Positions 14,967 through 23,782 of a stretch of DNA of 40,246 nucleotides are shown here, piece by piece. Location of the stretch: positions 1-40,246 of IMG/VR virus record IMGVR_UViG_3300017730_000027; one strand, 5' to 3'. The notes beneath the pieces are model-generated. The model saw nothing but the letters and a program-made list of their open reading frames with translations. It was not told the origin of the DNA and made no database searches. Position 1 is the stretch's first letter, and each line of letters starts with the position of its first letter. The position numbers and the translations under genes were made by a program. This DNA is from a virus.

Positions 14967-16274
14967 ATGTCAGGAAAAAGAAAGAGAATCAGTAACGATT
15001 CAACTACAACCAACCCAACTACAACAATTATAGTCGAAGAAAAGACTAAAAACCCACAAGAAGAAACTAACATTACTAAAACTCCAGAAGTTAGTGAAGA
15101 GCTTGGAAACGATCACTCAGAATTTTATGACGAATCCGGAGAATTCCTCTGGGACAAATACGAAGGCACATGCCCTACTCGTTATAGAAAACCAAACCCA
15201 CATATTAAAACAAATAACGGAGATAAGGTATTTTCAAGAGAATCTTATGCTCAAGAGTTATATGATAAGATGGAACAATATGGTACTGATGTTAAGCCTA
15301 TTGTAAACCCTGGTGAAATTCATGATGGAACTATTTATGCAATTGACCAAACTTATATAACTGTTGATATAGGTTATAGAGAATTAGTATACGTAAAGTT
15401 TGGTAAAGAATCTGATGAGGTTAAAGCATCTTCAGTAGGCGATAAGACTGCAGTTTTAATTACCGAAACTAAAGGTACTTTAACTGGAACTATTACAGGT
15501 GGTGTAAGACATAAAACATTTACAGATCTTAGAGACTCAATTGATGAAGGTAGAACTGCTTGGATTGGCCATGTAAAGAATATGATTGATAAGGGTGGAT
15601 ATGTTGTTACAGTACAAGGTATCAACTGTTTTATGCCAGGTTCTTTAGCAGGTATTAATAAATTATCTGACTTTAGTTCTATTGTTGATGAAGAGATTTA
15701 TGTGGTACCAGTTAGTTTCTCTGCGGATAGAGGCACAATTGTAGTTTCACATAGAAAATATTTACAAGCACTTATTCCAACTGCAATAGAAAATTTAAAA
15801 CAATCTATTGACACAGAAAAAGAAGGTACTGTAACAGGTACTGCTAAATACGGTGTATTTGTAGAATTTGATCAATGCCTAACTGGTATGATTCATAATA
15901 ATGATCTAGATGAAGATACATTAACTAGGTTTAAAACTAGAGAGATTAAGCCTGGAGATCCTATTAAATTTAAAGTAAAAGATATAATCAGCAATAATAA
16001 GATTACTCTAACACAAAAAGATGTGGTTGATGTTAACCCTTGGATAAACATTAGTAATAGATACCAAATACCATCTGTAGTAGAAGCTGTTATTAAGTCT
16101 AAAAAAGACTATGGTTTATTCATTAATATAGAAGATGGTGTAACTGGATTGCTACATGTTAGCGAGATAGGTGAGGAAACCATGTCTGTATTTAATCCTG
16201 GTGATAAAATTACTGTTCAAATTACTAGAATTGATGAGGGGACTATGAAGGTATTTTTGAAGATGCCCCAATAA
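14967..16274 (+). CDS. Phage-encoded ribosomal protein S1-like protein (four S1/OB domains)
   Basis: A 435-residue protein with about four tandem S1 RNA-binding OB-folds: roughly 115-170 (GEIHDGTIYAIDQTYITVDI), 195-262, 285-352 (EGTVTGTAKYGVFVEFDQCL then GMIHNNDL, ITLTQKD) and 368-433 (AVIKSKKDYGLFINIEDGVT then GLLHVSEI). Domains 3 and 4 show the canonical G-x-[FV] and [LM]-[IL]-H pattern of mRNA-binding S1 repeats; 1 and 2 are more diverged. Residues 1-50 are Thr/Glu/Lys-rich and disordered, followed by FLWDKYEG (60-67), resembling the W-D-x-[FY]-E motif I recall near the start of Bacteroidota S1. Host S1 has about six domains, so this is a shortened form. It probably binds A/U-rich leaders or ribosomes and may favour phage mRNAs. 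Two TATA-like motifs and an inverted repeat precede it. Confidence 0.85.
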   Translation: MSGKRKRISNDSTTTNPTTTIIVEEKTKNPQEETNITKTPEVSEELGNDHSEFYDESGEFLWDKYEGTCPTRYRKPNPHIKTNNGDKVFSRESYAQELYDKMEQYGTDVKPIVNPGEIHDGTIYAIDQTYITVDIGYRELVYVKFGKESDEVKASSVGDKTAVLITETKGTLTGTITGGVRHKTFTDLRDSIDEGRTAWIGHVKNMIDKGGYVVTVQGINCFMPGSLAGINKLSDFSSIVDEEIYVVPVSFSADRGTIVVSHRKYLQALIPTAIENLKQSIDTEKEGTVTGTAKYGVFVEFDQCLTGMIHNNDLDEDTLTRFKTREIKPGDPIKFKVKDIISNNKITLTQKDVVDVNPWINISNRYQIPSVVEAVIKSKKDYGLFINIEDGVTGLLHVSEIGEETMSVFNPGDKITVQITRIDEGTMKVFLKMPQ

Positions 16275-16291
16275 CTATCTTAGAAGAGGTT

Positions 16292-16304
16292 GATATATAT
16301 TGAA
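16292..16304 (+). promoter_or_regulatory. Candidate promoter before the amidoligase gene (GATATATATTGAA)
   Basis: TATA-like motif in the 50-nt gap between the S1-like and amidoligase-like genes, 33 nt upstream of the ATG at 16325. It shares GATATATA with the other candidate promoters but differs after that, so it is weaker evidence. Confidence 0.3.
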
Positions 16305-16324
16305 AGTAATATTATACTCTCAAT

Positions 16325-17638
16325 ATGCAAAAACTAAATAGAGACTCTAGTAGGATTTCGATACTGAACGGAAGTCAAATGGGTATCGAGTTTGAATTCT
16401 ATTCTAACTTAGAGATCGAAGAGACACAGAAAGCTTTATCTAAGCTACTTAATCGTAAGATTAAAGTAGAAGATAAAGCCCATTCTGACTTTCAACCTAG
16501 TAAAGATGTTTTTAAGATGGAACCAGATATGTCTGGTGGTAAAGGACTAATTGAATTAGTTACTGGACCTATGCCGTATCGAGATGCTAGATTAGTTATT
16601 ATTAAAATGTTAGGATGGATTAGAGCAAATGGTTATACAACTGATCGTGCTTCTATACACCTTAACATGTCTTTCAATCCTGATTATTTAGAAGATCCTA
16701 TGATGGTTTCTAAAATGAATATTTTAAAGTTTATTTTAGAATTTGATGAAAAGAGAGTTTACAAGTATTTTCCTAAAAGAGAGAATTCAACTTATGCAAA
16801 ATCTATTAAATGGGTTATGCCTAAACATGAAGCTTTCTACTACAATGAGAATCTAATCAGTTCAGATAACTTTACATTTGCTAATACTAAATATTATGGT
16901 ATTAACTTTGAAAAAGCTCAAAGTAACTATTTAGAGTTTAGGTATATTGGTGGTAAAGATTATGAAAAAAGAGCTGATGATGTTTTACATTTAGCGGAAA
17001 TGTTTATTATGTCTGTATGGAAATCTTGCTTTAATCCTAAGTTTACTGCCGAGAATAAAATAGAGATGAAAAGGATTTTACAGAAGAATGCACCTCTTTC
17101 AGAAATGCTAAAAGATTATTCTGCCGTAAATAAATATTGGCCTAAGATACATATACTAGTAGATTTGCAAGATAATCCACAGGTAATTGAAGTTCAATGG
17201 AACAGATTTAAGAAAAAAGTTCTAGAGCTTTTATCAAATGGAAGCATGGAAGAAGGTACAGTTAATTATGATTCTGACTATGGGGCAGTCCAAGTTAAGG
17301 ATGGTAAGTTTAAAACTGCATATTTATTAGACGGCTTTGAATTTGTAAACTGTGAATTATCAGGTAATATTGAAAACAGTGAAATGTACGAATGTAAAAT
17401 TAAAGGTGCTCAAGTATTAAAATCAAGTTTATACCAAGGCACAGAGGTTTGGGATTCTAAAGTAGAGTCTAGTTTTGTACATGGAAGTTGTACTTTAAAT
17501 AACTGTTTTGTTTTTGGCAGGGATGGTATTTTTAAAGGTAAAATGAATGCAGGTATTTTTAGAGAAGGTGGGGTTGGACCTCATGCTAGATTCTCTGATG
17601 AGACTGAAGTCATTGTAAGTAAAAAAATTAAAGCATAA
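16325..17638 (+). CDS. Amidoligase-like protein with a repetitive beta-helix-like C-terminus
   Basis: The N-terminal about 300 residues fit the glutamine-synthetase-like COOH-NH2 ligase (amidoligase) superfamily, ATP-dependent enzymes that form amide bonds on small molecules or peptides. Visible matches to the family layout are G20-I-E22-F-E24-F, K64-x-E66-x-D68-x-S70 followed by E77-L-V-T-G-P, S110-I-H112-L-N114, and Y202-L-E204-F-R206-Y. These acidic and His/Asn residues are those expected to bind metal-ATP. Residues 330-437 are a run of short repeats (FEFVNCELSGNIENSEMYEC, then further N/S-C/S-x-V/F units) like a pentapeptide or right-handed beta-helix, unusual for the family. The substrate is unknown. 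The gene follows the S1-like gene by 50 nt and precedes a structural gene by 2 nt, so modification of a virion or host surface component is conceivable. Confidence 0.65.
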   Translation: MQKLNRDSSRISILNGSQMGIEFEFYSNLEIEETQKALSKLLNRKIKVEDKAHSDFQPSKDVFKMEPDMSGGKGLIELVTGPMPYRDARLVIIKMLGWIRANGYTTDRASIHLNMSFNPDYLEDPMMVSKMNILKFILEFDEKRVYKYFPKRENSTYAKSIKWVMPKHEAFYYNENLISSDNFTFANTKYYGINFEKAQSNYLEFRYIGGKDYEKRADDVLHLAEMFIMSVWKSCFNPKFTAENKIEMKRILQKNAPLSEMLKDYSAVNKYWPKIHILVDLQDNPQVIEVQWNRFKKKVLELLSNGSMEEGTVNYDSDYGAVQVKDGKFKTAYLLDGFEFVNCELSGNIENSEMYECKIKGAQVLKSSLYQGTEVWDSKVESSFVHGSCTLNNCFVFGRDGIFKGKMNAGIFREGGVGPHARFSDETEVIVSKKIKA

Positions 17639-17640
17639 AA

Positions 17641-18483
17641 ATGAGCGAAATTAGAAGCGGCAATCGCAACGATTTAAGTACACCAAGAGACTTTGGTGCT
17701 AACTGCTTAAACGAATTTTTAACAGAACTTGGAGATGATTTAACAGGAGCATGTATGGTGCCGGTTAATCTACCTCAAAGAGAGATTGTTAATATTATTA
17801 AAAGAGCTAAGAAGTGGTTCTATAAACAATATGAAGACTCGGTAAAAGAAAACTACTACCATGTTCCTAAGGAAGTATTTGAATCTACTTATTTTAAAAA
17901 TAATAGATGTTTAAACTTACCTGGAGCAAGTGCTGACGGAGGAGGTAATGTATACTCTGTATTTGGAGTATTTGATTTAGCCTCTGGCTTTAACGGAACT
18001 GGTCAAGGTATGGATGTAAGATTCTCAGGTGGCGGAGATTTCGCTTTAGAAAAAATGCTATTTAGAGGAATGTACGACGGTTCAGGTCCTGCGGAAGCAG
18101 CAGAAGAATTACAATATTATGTACTAAATGCTTCTATGGCTGATCTGTCTAGGCAGATCTTAGAAAATCCTATATCTTTTAACTATACCAGACTAAATGG
18201 TGAGTTAAAGATTCTAGGTGATACTCCAAAGGGAGATATAATACTACATGTTTATGAAACTATATCTGATTGCGCACTTTATAGCGATGAGATTTTCTTT
18301 AGATATGTAAGTGCTAAAGTAAAGCAATCATTGGGTGCTAAATTAGGTATCTTTAAATTTGCTTTACCAGGTAATGTAGAATTTGATTACGATGCTATTA
18401 AAGACATGGGCGACACCGAAATAGAGTCAATAATAGAGGAAATTAAGGGCGACGAAGGCGTGGACTGGATGTTCCACTCATAA
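17641..18483 (+). CDS. Probable virion structural protein upstream of gp25
   Basis: A 280-residue protein without a recognised name. It starts 2 nt after the amidoligase stop and ends 20 nt before the gp25-like gene. The N-terminal helix (REIVNIIKRAKKWFYKQYED), a Gly-rich middle (95-145) and a conserved-looking C-terminal half (YVLNASMADLSRQILENP, then SFNYTRLNGELKILGDTPKG and DEIFFRYVSAKVKQ) suggest a folded virion component. The end is acidic. Its place immediately before gp25 and gp6 suggests a tail, neck or baseplate part; nothing in the sequence shows which. Confidence 0.6.
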   Translation: MSEIRSGNRNDLSTPRDFGANCLNEFLTELGDDLTGACMVPVNLPQREIVNIIKRAKKWFYKQYEDSVKENYYHVPKEVFESTYFKNNRCLNLPGASADGGGNVYSVFGVFDLASGFNGTGQGMDVRFSGGGDFALEKMLFRGMYDGSGPAEAAEELQYYVLNASMADLSRQILENPISFNYTRLNGELKILGDTPKGDIILHVYETISDCALYSDEIFFRYVSAKVKQSLGAKLGIFKFALPGNVEFDYDAIKDMGDTEIESIIEEIKGDEGVDWMFHS

Positions 18484-18503
18484 TAAGCCGAATACATATA
18501 TAA

Positions 18504-18860
18504 ATGGAATTTTATATTAAATACATTGGTGACCCAAACTATAACGCGACACAGTTACAGAATAACGGTGAGATTGAGCAATTAATTACTCAAATCGAAA
18601 CTATTTTGTTTACTAGAAAAACAGAGGTTTTAGGATCTGCTGGATTTGGTTGTAATCTAGAAGATATGGTTTATTCATTGAATCAAAATGAGTATAATAT
18701 TAAACAAATGATTACAAATCAGATTAATCGATATTGTCCATTAGCTTCTAAATACAATGTAGCTACTGATGTAAAATTCTTTAAAGGTGAAGTAAGAGAT
18801 ATTGCCTATATTGACATTACAATTGATAGTAAATATTTAGTGCAAATAAACCTAAGATAA
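18504..18860 (+). CDS. Baseplate wedge protein, gp25/gpW-like
   Basis: A 118-residue protein matching the gp25/GpW family, the conserved wedge component that nucleates sheath assembly in contractile tails. The family pattern is seen as INxxL-type residues (IEQLITQIETILFTRKTEVL), then GSAGFGCNLEDMVY in place of the usual G-E-R-x-x-x-P-x-F-G, followed by the helix IKQMITNQINRYCP and the terminal strands AYIDITIDSKYLVQINL. Length is normal for the family (T4 gp25 is 132). Location directly upstream of gp6 is the T4-type and P2-type order. The usual Gly-Glu-Arg of this family is altered to Lys-Thr-Glu. Confidence 0.82.
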   Translation: MEFYIKYIGDPNYNATQLQNNGEIEQLITQIETILFTRKTEVLGSAGFGCNLEDMVYSLNQNEYNIKQMITNQINRYCPLASKYNVATDVKFFKGEVRDIAYIDITIDSKYLVQINLR

Positions 18861-18876
18861 AAGAGATAAATAATAA

Positions 18877-20706
18877 ATGGCAGAATTAAAATTTTTAGAG
18901 ACGGTTAGAAATAACGCGGAGCAGATCAAAACTGACACAAGAACCTACATAAGTAGAGTTTACAAAAGAGCCAATACTCTTTTTACTGAGGCATCCCCAT
19001 TTGCTCAGATTATTTCTGTGTTCTCAGAATTATATGAACTTATTATGTTCTATATTGAGGATGCTATTGTTGAGCAAAACATATATACCGCTCAACAGGC
19101 AGAGTCTATATACGGTATGTCAAGATTGACAGGACATGATGCAACAAGAGGTTTTGCTGCAACCGGTGAAATTGAATTTAGATGGAAACCTGGAGCTGAT
19201 TTAGGTAAGATTGCAGGTACAGGATTAAATATAGATCCTAGATCTGAATTAAAGTGTGAATTAAACGGTATGTTCTATACCGTGTTATCTTCAAAGGATA
19301 GATTCAGGTTAGAGAAATCTAATATGTCTAAAATTAAATCAGCTATTATACAAGGTAAATACGAAAGACAAACTTTAACAGGCAGTGGAGAAAAGCTACA
19401 GTCTTTTAATATACAGACAAAAAAGCTATCAGACCACTCTAAGGTTAGTGTTTCTATCAATGGCGAGAAGTGGACCAAACATGATTCGCTTTATGATTTA
19501 TTAAATAATGAAAAAGGTTATCTATTAAAAACCGGGATTTCTGGTGGTATTGATGTTTATTTTGGTAATGGTGCATTTGGTGCGATTCCACCTCTAGGTT
19601 CTACTATTGAAGTGGAATATGTAAAACATGATGGTTTTATGGGTAATATAGATGATGGTAGAGATATTACTTTTAAATGGCAAGCAGAAGGAACTGATTC
19701 ATTAGGAGGAGAACATGACCTAAACGAGTTTTTAGATATTACATGTACTTCATCTCCAAAAATGGGAGCAGATAGAGAGTCAACAGATTTTACGAAAATA
19801 ATGACTCCTCTTGCTTCAAAATCATTTGTTTTAGCAACCCCAGATAATTATGAGTACTTCTTATCAAGATATGGATTATTCTCGTATGTGGATGCCTACA
19901 ACACTACTTCGGATGAGTATCTAGATGATGATAATGTTATTTATATTTTCGCTGTTCCGGATGTAAGAAAGAAATTAGCTTCAGGTCAAGATTACTTCTC
20001 TATTCCAGAGAATGAAATGTTCTTCGACCAGAATGAATATGATAAAATGTCACAAGTAATTCAGGATAGTGGCCAACAGATGGTTACAACTGAAGTTGTG
20101 TTTGTAAAACCCCAAGTAAGAAAATATAGTATGGATATTAATATTAGATATTTTGAGGGCTATGCAAAAGAAGAGATTTTTAATGATGTCAGAACAAAGG
20201 TAAGTGATTACATGTTAAATGTAACGAGAAGAGATAAACTGCCTAAGTCTGATATTGTCTATATTCTAGAAGAAATAGAAGGTATTGATGCTGTTAACGT
20301 TAGGTTTATTTCAGAGACTGAAGAAACAGCTAGAAGACTTGGTTACTTTGAGTCGGTTACAACAACTGTCCAGCCACAAGAGCCAGTAGTCTTAGAAGAT
20401 ATAGGTAACGGTAAACAAAAATACATCTTTTTCAAAAAAGTAGAGGAAGTTAAAACAGTTGATGTTGACGAATCTACAGTAATACCGTACACTGTTGCTG
20501 GCTTAGACCAGTGGGGTGATATAATTATGGAGAAAGAGGAAGTTGCAGTCTTTAGAGGCGGGTGGCAAGATCGTGATGGTGACGAGATTGTTGACAAAGC
20601 TCTAATTAATGCAGAAGCAGCACTGTCTGTTAACTTCGACCCAACGCCAGTACCTAGGACGATATACACTAGAGTACAGGCTGGAAACAGAAAAGCCTTG
20701 AAATAA
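18877..20706 (+). CDS. Baseplate wedge protein, gp6/baseplate-J-like
   Basis: A 609-residue wedge protein of the gp6/BaseplateJ family, which forms the inner ring of the baseplate. The diagnostic segment at 221-258 (IDVYFGNGAFGAIPPLGSTI followed by VEYVKHDGFMGNI) is the family's Gly-rich beta turn. The N-terminal helical part (residues 1-80, VRNNAEQIKTDTRTYISRVY onward) and the C-terminal half with a KSDIVYILEEIEGIDAVNVR element also fit. The ATG is preceded by AGAGATAAATAATAA, much like the leader of the gene at 10118. The stop overlaps the next start by one base (TAATG). Confidence 0.82.
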   Translation: MAELKFLETVRNNAEQIKTDTRTYISRVYKRANTLFTEASPFAQIISVFSELYELIMFYIEDAIVEQNIYTAQQAESIYGMSRLTGHDATRGFAATGEIEFRWKPGADLGKIAGTGLNIDPRSELKCELNGMFYTVLSSKDRFRLEKSNMSKIKSAIIQGKYERQTLTGSGEKLQSFNIQTKKLSDHSKVSVSINGEKWTKHDSLYDLLNNEKGYLLKTGISGGIDVYFGNGAFGAIPPLGSTIEVEYVKHDGFMGNIDDGRDITFKWQAEGTDSLGGEHDLNEFLDITCTSSPKMGADRESTDFTKIMTPLASKSFVLATPDNYEYFLSRYGLFSYVDAYNTTSDEYLDDDNVIYIFAVPDVRKKLASGQDYFSIPENEMFFDQNEYDKMSQVIQDSGQQMVTTEVVFVKPQVRKYSMDINIRYFEGYAKEEIFNDVRTKVSDYMLNVTRRDKLPKSDIVYILEEIEGIDAVNVRFISETEETARRLGYFESVTTTVQPQEPVVLEDIGNGKQKYIFFKKVEEVKTVDVDESTVIPYTVAGLDQWGDIIMEKEEVAVFRGGWQDRDGDEIVDKALINAEAALSVNFDPTPVPRTIYTRVQAGNRKALK

Positions 20707-20978
20707 TGTCATTATATAAAGATCTATTAGCATATAAAAGAAAGAGCCTTTACAAGGTGGCTAAAACTAGAAAAGATTCTAGGTTAAATGTTGGTGCAGA
20801 TTATCAAGATTTAGGTCTATTACAAAGAATGCTATCAAGACATATTCAAAGAAACAAAACTCTTAGTGAATTTATTTCTTTCCTAAATGATTATCTTTTA
20901 AATATTTTAAGAGGTAATAGGTTTTTAAAAGGCTATAAGAATTACACGGTTAAAAAAGATGATAAGTATATTAGATAA
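20706..20978 (+). CDS. Small basic protein between wedge genes
   Basis: A 90-residue, very basic protein (many Lys and Arg; N-terminus MSLYKDLLAYKRKSLYKVAK) I do not recognise. It overlaps the gp6-like stop by one base and ends 2 nt before the gp7-like gene, so it is firmly within the wedge operon. Predicted mostly helical, ending in a hydrophobic-basic segment (FLKGYKNYTVKKDDKYIR). A small baseplate accessory or assembly factor is the natural inference from position, with no motif to confirm it. Confidence 0.65.
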   Translation: MSLYKDLLAYKRKSLYKVAKTRKDSRLNVGADYQDLGLLQRMLSRHIQRNKTLSEFISFLNDYLLNILRGNRFLKGYKNYTVKKDDKYIR

Positions 20979-20980
20979 CT

Positions 20981-23776
20981 ATGTGGAATAATTTAAGATT
21001 TTTTAATGGTTTAACAACTGAGTTACCGCTTGAGCGAGTAGATGGCATCTGGGAAGGTTCTATCTATTTACCTGTTGTATCTTCACAGTTATATGAGACT
21101 GTTAACCTCTTTATCTTAGAAGAGGGTATAGATGCTAATGGTGATTCTATTATTAATACCCCAGTTTCCCCGGATGGTGTAATAACTACATTTGACTTTA
21201 AATGGGAGCCAACTAAAATAGATCAATCTGAAGATATTATTATGTATGGTTATACTCTATCTGGAGGTAAACCTATCATAAAGGAGTTAAAAACTCAAAG
21301 TAAAGATTTAGATTTATTCTCTAATATTACAAGCCAAGATTCAAATTATCTTAAAACAGTAAGTGAGAATATTAATGTTGCAGTACAAGTTAATATTGCA
21401 CTTAACTCTACTATAGAAGGAATTCACAAAAGAGTATTAGAAGTTAAAGCAGGTACTGAGGTAATTGCAAGAATTCAGGTTTACGGTGAAGTTGAAGGAG
21501 AAGATGAAAGGTTGAAAGTTCTTTTAGCTAACCTAGGTGCAACTTTAGATTCTTCTGATTTCCTATTGTTTAAATCACATGATATTTCTGAACAAGCTCC
21601 AGACCAAGTTTTAATGAATGCTAAAAGAAAAGAGCTTCTTTTAGAATTACATAATATTAAGCCATTTGTTGGTACATATAAAGCTATTCTAAATGCTATA
21701 GATTATTTTGGCTATGATAAAATTACACTTAAAGAGTATTGGATTAATGTAGATAAATCAGAAAACAACTTTGGTAAGTTACATGCAATTCCAGTACCTA
21801 ATTCATCTGTAAGGGGTGAGATGACCAGAAAAAGATTAAAATTTAAAGTACCTTCTACTACACAAAAGAAAACTAGTAGGTTTTCTTTAGTTTACAGATT
21901 AAATGAGCCTAATGGAACGTTTGACCAGTGGGATATTCCAAATGTTGATGAGGTATTTGATTATACACCGGATGAGGTTATTATTAAATTATATGGTTTA
22001 AAGAATAGATTACAGAGAGACTATCTACCGCTCGAGGCTAAAATTATAGACATTACTGGTGAAGGTGATTTCTTTACTCAAAGAAACTTAAACGTTTGGA
22101 AGGTACAAAACCCAATTGGTTTCTTTACTGAAGGGCATAAGATTAAGTATCAAGTATTCCCTAACGATAGAGATCTTTTTATTGAAGATACTTCAAATGT
22201 TTTAAAAACAGATTTAGCACAAGATTTTTATCAGACTGCAGCTAATGAGCAGGCAATCTCTCCTACAAATAATTATGAGAATTTTTTAAATCTTGAACCA
22301 GGTGGAGAGGGTAGTTTAACAGAGGCGCAAAGAACTGAGATGAAGAATATCTTTAGAAACTTCTATGGAACATACCATGATAGAGATTTATATTCATATA
22401 ACGAAAATATTCCAATTGGATGTCCGGTTATCTTAGATGGTGTACCTTCTTTTGATGATGTTTGGGATGAAGCTAACTTTGTTTGGGATGATGCTATAGA
22501 TGCAAATGCAAATTTAAGAGTAACTTGGGATAACTGGTGGAAAAAGTGGGTTTATGAAATTGAATGGTTAATTGATGGGCCAAATGGTTTACACCAAGAA
22601 TACAGAGGTCCGATTGATGACTATAAACAATTACCTCTTAATTTACCCTATGTAGGTTCATATACTGTAGAAATGAGAACATACGACCTATTCGGCCACA
22701 TGTCTTTCTATAAAACAAAAGATCTATTTGAAGTTAAACTAAAAGACTTAGAACTATATGGTATTTACAAATGGTTAGATACTGATCAAAACACAGTTCC
22801 ATTTACTTGGAATTCTAAAACATTGGACTGGAATAAGTCTGGTGGTTACTGGGACTTTGCACAGGACAACGAAACTAAAGTAGAGGATAATATAGCAACT
22901 TTATACTTAACGTTAGACAGAGCAAACTATGTACATATTGAGGATGACCAAGGAGTTAGATTCTCTACAGTTAGAAGATACCAAGATGTGTATTCTGAAA
23001 CAGGATATTCTGAAACTACTGGACCTTATACTTATGATGAATCTACTTTTAGATGGAAAGATACTGAACACCTTTGGTGGGAAGCGATGAGAGTGGGCCC
23101 AGATTTAGCGGCTTCATTTAAAATTGATTGGATCGAACAGGGCGATACTTTAAGAATTGTACATAAAAACCCTTCTACAAACCGAGTTTCATTTGGTGAA
23201 CATACAATTACCACTCCAACTCCAGTTAATGCTGCTGATTTTGTAGGATGGGAATCTGTAATTACAGAGCTAGAATCTAGCACAGACCCAATTATATCTA
23301 AATTTAACTATAATGGCGTTTGGCAAGATATGAATTTGGATAACGATGTTGTTGATCCAAATGATAAATTATGGCATATACTATGTGTAGGCCAAGAATA
23401 TTCTAAAACTTATGACTTTGAAACTGTCGAGATTATTAAAGGTAGTAATGCTTCTAATGCTCAAGTTAGTGGAGAAGTTCATGTAAAACACTACAACCCA
23501 ACATGGGATGATACTAAAGTGTTTAAACATCATGCGACAGTCGATAGATCGACGCATGTAACTATATCAACTGATATTTCTAAGTTTCCTGGAGCGAAAA
23601 ATCCAAAATGGACTATTACGAATTTAAGTAACCCAGAAATCAATGATATATACTATAATAATATGTGGCTAACGTACATTTTCAAGGAGCCTGGAGATTA
23701 CTCTATTCAACTTGAAGCGGAAGATACATATAACAACAAAAACGTCATAAGACGTAATATGATAAAAGTAAAATAA
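20981..23776 (+). CDS. Large baseplate wedge protein, gp7/gpI-like, with PKD-like domains
   Basis: A 931-residue protein at the T4 gp7 position after gp6. Residues about 214-253 (KRKELLLELHNIKPFVGTYK followed by AILNAIDYFGYDKITLKEYW) match the P2 gpI/tail-I pattern of a helix, G-T-x-x-A-I and an E-[YW]-W end, a domain also present in T4 gp7. Two Ig/PKD-like domains can be placed at about 513-576 (YEIEWLIDGPNG through GSYTVEMRTYDLFG) and 847-931 (PKWTITNLSNPE through EPGDYSIQLEAEDTYNNKN). Repeated W-x-W-D-x-A segments near 484-500 suggest a shared surface module. It probably connects the inner ring to peripheral fibre proteins. Confidence 0.68.
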   Translation: MWNNLRFFNGLTTELPLERVDGIWEGSIYLPVVSSQLYETVNLFILEEGIDANGDSIINTPVSPDGVITTFDFKWEPTKIDQSEDIIMYGYTLSGGKPIIKELKTQSKDLDLFSNITSQDSNYLKTVSENINVAVQVNIALNSTIEGIHKRVLEVKAGTEVIARIQVYGEVEGEDERLKVLLANLGATLDSSDFLLFKSHDISEQAPDQVLMNAKRKELLLELHNIKPFVGTYKAILNAIDYFGYDKITLKEYWINVDKSENNFGKLHAIPVPNSSVRGEMTRKRLKFKVPSTTQKKTSRFSLVYRLNEPNGTFDQWDIPNVDEVFDYTPDEVIIKLYGLKNRLQRDYLPLEAKIIDITGEGDFFTQRNLNVWKVQNPIGFFTEGHKIKYQVFPNDRDLFIEDTSNVLKTDLAQDFYQTAANEQAISPTNNYENFLNLEPGGEGSLTEAQRTEMKNIFRNFYGTYHDRDLYSYNENIPIGCPVILDGVPSFDDVWDEANFVWDDAIDANANLRVTWDNWWKKWVYEIEWLIDGPNGLHQEYRGPIDDYKQLPLNLPYVGSYTVEMRTYDLFGHMSFYKTKDLFEVKLKDLELYGIYKWLDTDQNTVPFTWNSKTLDWNKSGGYWDFAQDNETKVEDNIATLYLTLDRANYVHIEDDQGVRFSTVRRYQDVYSETGYSETTGPYTYDESTFRWKDTEHLWWEAMRVGPDLAASFKIDWIEQGDTLRIVHKNPSTNRVSFGEHTITTPTPVNAADFVGWESVITELESSTDPIISKFNYNGVWQDMNLDNDVVDPNDKLWHILCVGQEYSKTYDFETVEIIKGSNASNAQVSGEVHVKHYNPTWDDTKVFKHHATVDRSTHVTISTDISKFPGAKNPKWTITNLSNPEINDIYYNNMWLTYIFKEPGDYSIQLEAEDTYNNKNVIRRNMIKVK

Positions 23777-23782
23777 ACTAAA

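Noticed and set aside
18494-18503. TATA-like string before the gp25-like gene
   Set aside because: It abuts the ATG directly, so a promoter there would start within the gene or give a leaderless RNA, and it lacks the leading GAT of the other motifs.
23032-23283. Minus-strand open frame inside the gp7-like gene
   Set aside because: Shadow frame of a confident plus-strand gene with no supporting signals; the same applies to minus-strand frames at 13560-13796, 20343-20669 and 39223-39534.
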